Source: JAVBQU01 sp031548675
Lineage (GTDB): Bacteria; Bacteroidota; Bacteroidia; Bacteroidales; P3
Assembly: GCA_031548675.1 (NCBI GenBank)
Contig: JAVBQU010000070.1
Location: 1 to 16,162, forward strand
Direction: 5' to 3'
Length of the DNA: 16,162 nucleotides
The notes under the pieces were generated by a model that did not search any database, was not told where the DNA came from, and saw only the letters and a program-made list of their open reading frames with translations. Below are positions 14,400-16,162 of this stretch, piece by piece (position 1 is the first letter of the stretch; each line of letters starts with the position of its first letter). The position numbers and the translations under genes are program-made.

Positions 14400-14576
14400 A
14401 TGAGTACCCTTAACAACATAAATACTATGAATATTTTGCAAATTGTAGAATTTTGCAAAATGAGGTGTATGTTGTGTATCAAAAAAGGAAGAAACCAATT
14501 AATACAGGAATATCCATTAGTGCATGTAAATTACAAGGAAATTCTAATTCCCATATATTCACCACTATTTTTATAA
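14400..14576 (+). other. Possible small ORF (58 aa) in the abfD leader
   Basis: An ATG at 14400 opens 58 sense codons ending in TAA at 14574-14576, about 50 bases after the predicted abfD transcription start. The product begins MSTLNNINTMNILQ and contains C-KMR-C-ML-C (Cys19, Cys23, Cys26), a CX3CX2C pattern as in radical SAM cluster loops, but the protein is much too short for such an enzyme. It could be a leader peptide or chance; composition is not clearly coding. Confidence 0.15.
14433..14461. promoter_or_regulatory. Tandem ATTTTGCAAA(A)T palindromes
   Basis: ATTTTGCAAATT (14433-14444, near-palindrome) and ATTTTGCAAAAT (14450-14461, perfect 12-base palindrome) lie with centres 17 bases apart, about 100 bases downstream of the predicted abfD promoter. 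They look like a paired operator site, though AT-rich background raises the chance of coincidence. Confidence 0.35.
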
Positions 14577-14598
14577 GAAACTCAAAAAGAAAAACTTA

Positions 14599-14622
14599 TA
14601 TGGAAGTAGAATTATTTCCATA
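14599..14622 (+). other. Hairpin in the abfD leader
   Basis: TATGGAA (14599-14605) and TTCCATA (14616-14622) are complementary. The stem can grow by a G:U and a U:A pair to 9 bp around a 6-base loop. It ends 42 bases before the abfD ATG and could affect translation or mRNA stability. Confidence 0.35.
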
Positions 14623-14664
14623 CAGCAATATATTTTTTATCTATATTTTAAAAACTAACGTGTT

Positions 14665-16125
14665 ATGATGACCAAAGAACAATACATTGAAAGTCTCCGT
14701 AAAATGAATTTGAAAGTTTATTTCATGGGAGAATTAATCAAAAATCCGGTTGACCATCCAATGATTCGCCCTTCGATGAACTCTGTAGCTATGACTTACG
14801 AATTAGCCCAACAACCGGAGTACAAAGATTTGATGACGGCAACCTCAAATTTAACCGGAAAAACCGTTAACCGTTTTTGTCATCTTCACCAAAGCACCGA
14901 AGATTTGATTAAGAAGGTAAAAATGCAGCGTTTGCTAGGACAAAAGACAGCAGCTTGTTTCCAACGTTGTGTGGGAATGGATGCTTTCAACGCTATTTTT
15001 TCTACCACTTACGAAATGGATAAAAAATTGGGAACCGAGTATCACAAACGGTTTACCGAATACATGAAATTTGTACAAGACAACGACCTTACTGTTGATG
15101 GAGCTATGACAGACCCTAAAGGCGACCGCGGATTATCTCCTTCTCAACAAGAAGACCCCGATTTATATTTGCGTATTACCGAAGTTCGTCCTGACGGTAT
15201 CGTAGTACGCGGAGCTAAAGCCCACCAAACCGGTGCTGTAAACTCTCACGAGCATTTAATTATGCCTACCGTTGCCATGAAAGCTGAGGATGCAGCTTAT
15301 GCCGTTTCTTTTGCAATTCCTTCCGATGCTGAAGGCATACTTATGATTTACGGAAGACAATCGTGTGACACCCGTAAAATGGAACAAGGTGCCGACATGG
15401 ATTTGGGTAATGCTCAATTCGGCGGACACGAAGCCTTAGTTATTTTCAATGACGTATTTATTCCAAACGACCGTGTATTCATGTGCAAAGAATATGATTT
15501 TGCAGGGATGATGGTAGAACGCTTTGCAGGATACCACCGTCAATCTTACGGCGGATGTAAAGTAGGTGTGGGCGATGTTTTAATTGGTGCTGCTGCTGTA
15601 GCTGCCGATTACAATGGTGTTCCTAAAGTAAGTCATATCAAAGATAAGCTCATCGAAATGATGCACTTGAATGAAACTTTATATGCCTGCGGTATAGCTT
15701 GTTCGGCAGAAGGCGAAAAAATGCCTGCCGGAAACTACCAAATCAATTTGTTACTGGCAAACGTTTGTAAACAAAACGTTACCCGTATGCCTTACGAAAT
15801 TGCACGTTTGGCGGAAGACATTGCCGGAGGTATTATGGTTACCATGCCCGCAGAACAAGACCTTCGTAATCCTGAAATTGGTCATTATGTAGAAAAATAT
15901 TTAAAAGGAGCTAAAGGCATTGCTACCGAAAACCGTATGCGTATCTTACGTTTGATAGAAAATATCACATTGGGAACTGCTGCTGTAGGTTACCGTACCG
16001 AATCTATGCACGGAGCCGGTTCGCCGCAAGCACAACGCATTATGATTGCCCGTCAAGGTGATTTGGAAAACAAGAAAAAATTAGCTAAAGCCATTGCACA
16101 AGTAGACGAAAGTAAAAATAAATAA
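14665..16125 (+). CDS. abfD: 4-hydroxybutyryl-CoA dehydratase (AbfD)
   Basis: This oxygen-sensitive [4Fe-4S]/FAD enzyme (486 residues) converts 4-hydroxybutyryl-CoA to crotonyl-CoA and usually also isomerises vinylacetyl-CoA. It acts in the succinate/4-aminobutyrate fermentation route to butyrate. All cluster ligands are present: Cys98 and Cys102 in AACFQRC, His291 and Cys298 in HRQSYGGCK, with Tyr295, Lys299, Thr189 and Glu256. These lie one position before those I recall for the Clostridium aminobutyricum enzyme. The C-terminal part holds HGAGSPQAQR. The fold is that of the HpaB/acyl-CoA dehydrogenase type, with an HpaB-like N-terminal domain. The start is ATGATG at 14665; Met2 is also possible. 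No Shine-Dalgarno is seen. Partner genes (4-hydroxybutyrate dehydrogenase, CoA transferase) are not in the window. Confidence 0.96.
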   Translation: MMTKEQYIESLRKMNLKVYFMGELIKNPVDHPMIRPSMNSVAMTYELAQQPEYKDLMTATSNLTGKTVNRFCHLHQSTEDLIKKVKMQRLLGQKTAACFQRCVGMDAFNAIFSTTYEMDKKLGTEYHKRFTEYMKFVQDNDLTVDGAMTDPKGDRGLSPSQQEDPDLYLRITEVRPDGIVVRGAKAHQTGAVNSHEHLIMPTVAMKAEDAAYAVSFAIPSDAEGILMIYGRQSCDTRKMEQGADMDLGNAQFGGHEALVIFNDVFIPNDRVFMCKEYDFAGMMVERFAGYHRQSYGGCKVGVGDVLIGAAAVAADYNGVPKVSHIKDKLIEMMHLNETLYACGIACSAEGEKMPAGNYQINLLLANVCKQNVTRMPYEIARLAEDIAGGIMVTMPAEQDLRNPEIGHYVEKYLKGAKGIATENRMRILRLIENITLGTAAVGYRTESMHGAGSPQAQRIMIARQGDLENKKKLAKAIAQVDESKNK

Positions 16126-16143
16126 TTGATAATGTTATCTTTT

Positions 16144-16162
16144 AGACCTCTCAGGTTTTAGA
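16144..16162 (+). terminator. Left part of a probable terminator after abfD (cut)
   Basis: AGACCTCTCAGGTTTTAGA ends the window 18 bases after the abfD stop. A small internal stem (ACCT-CTC-AGGT) is possible. More likely this is the left arm and loop of a long hairpin like the one at 12991-13031, which has the same TTTAGA-type loop; the right arm would lie just outside. Confidence 0.4.

Larger units (their letters stand above)
14047..14664. other. 618-base AT-rich spacer between moxR and abfD
   Basis: This divergent spacer holds the moxR promoter at its left end and the abfD leader at its right (promoter box at 14336, palindromes at 14433-14461, hairpin at 14599). The middle, 14080-14330, is very AT-rich and shows no gene, tRNA or strong hairpin. 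A possible 58-codon ORF is described separately. Confidence 0.6.

Noticed and set aside
14390..14480. Radical SAM gene fragment suggested by CX3CX2C
   Set aside because: No further part of a radical SAM barrel follows in any frame; the motif alone is too short to support a pseudogene.
14288..14482. 64-codon minus-strand ORF in the abfD leader
   Set aside because: It is Ile/Leu-rich from AT-rich non-coding DNA, matches no family and overlaps the proposed promoter region on the other strand.
12808..14664. Classical FNR boxes (TTGAT-N4-ATCAA) near the regulator, moxR or abfD
   Set aside because: None was found by eye in the spacers, in line with the altered recognition helix.
14453..14668. 71-codon ORF directly before abfD, TTG start
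   Set aside because: It starts from a TTG inside a palindrome, overlaps the abfD start, has no recognisable domain and runs through a hairpin; composition looks non-coding.

Overview
The window looks like chromosomal DNA of an AT-rich anaerobic or facultative member of the Bacteroidota. The evidence is a bamD / Bacteroidetes-type omega subunit / coaBC / DUF4835 gene order, a large TonB-dependent receptor with an N-terminal carboxypeptidase-regulatory domain, signal peptides cleaved before Gln (the Bacteroidetes 'Q-rule'), an almost complete lack of Shine-Dalgarno sequences, and promoter boxes of the Bacteroidetes TAnnTTTG type. The 4-hydroxybutyryl-CoA dehydratase at the right end and an FNR-like regulator with four well-placed cysteines fit an anaerobic, fermentative life. 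I cannot place it below phylum or order level from the sequence alone.

Layout. Positions 1-212 hold a run of small, partly decayed hairpins (REP-like) and no gene. Positions 213-2088 (+) carry a YciI-family protein, the menaquinone methyltransferase UbiE/MenG (from a TTG start) and MqnA, the first enzyme of the futalosine route to menaquinone, so this block serves respiratory quinone synthesis. Positions 2221-5710 (+) are the conserved Bacteroidota block bamD (outer-membrane assembly lipoprotein), rpoZ-like omega, coaBC (coenzyme A synthesis) and a DUF4835 exported protein. In many relatives recN follows; here a TonB-dependent receptor (8223-5722, minus) meets the block tail to tail instead. 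From a 277-base divergent spacer, a two-gene unit (8501-12100, +) encodes an uncharacterised acidic three-part protein and an AsmA-like inner-membrane-anchored protein. This meets, after only 5 bases, an FNR-like regulator (12807-12106, minus). A lone MoxR AAA+ ATPase (14046-13051, minus) ends in a perfect 18-bp hairpin terminator. A 618-base AT-rich spacer then leads into abfD (14665-16125, +).

The genes are mostly core metabolism and envelope biogenesis; no mobile element, CRISPR array, tRNA or rRNA was seen. The parts most worth a second look are the long abfD leader (promoter box, tandem palindromes, hairpin and a 58-codon ORF with a CX3CX2C motif), the FNR-like protein with intact cluster cysteines but an altered DNA-recognition helix, the perfect 13-bp hairpin just before coaBC, the orphan MoxR, and the uncharacterised 320-residue protein paired with an AsmA homologue. 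I did not find clear evidence of an entirely new multi-gene system.
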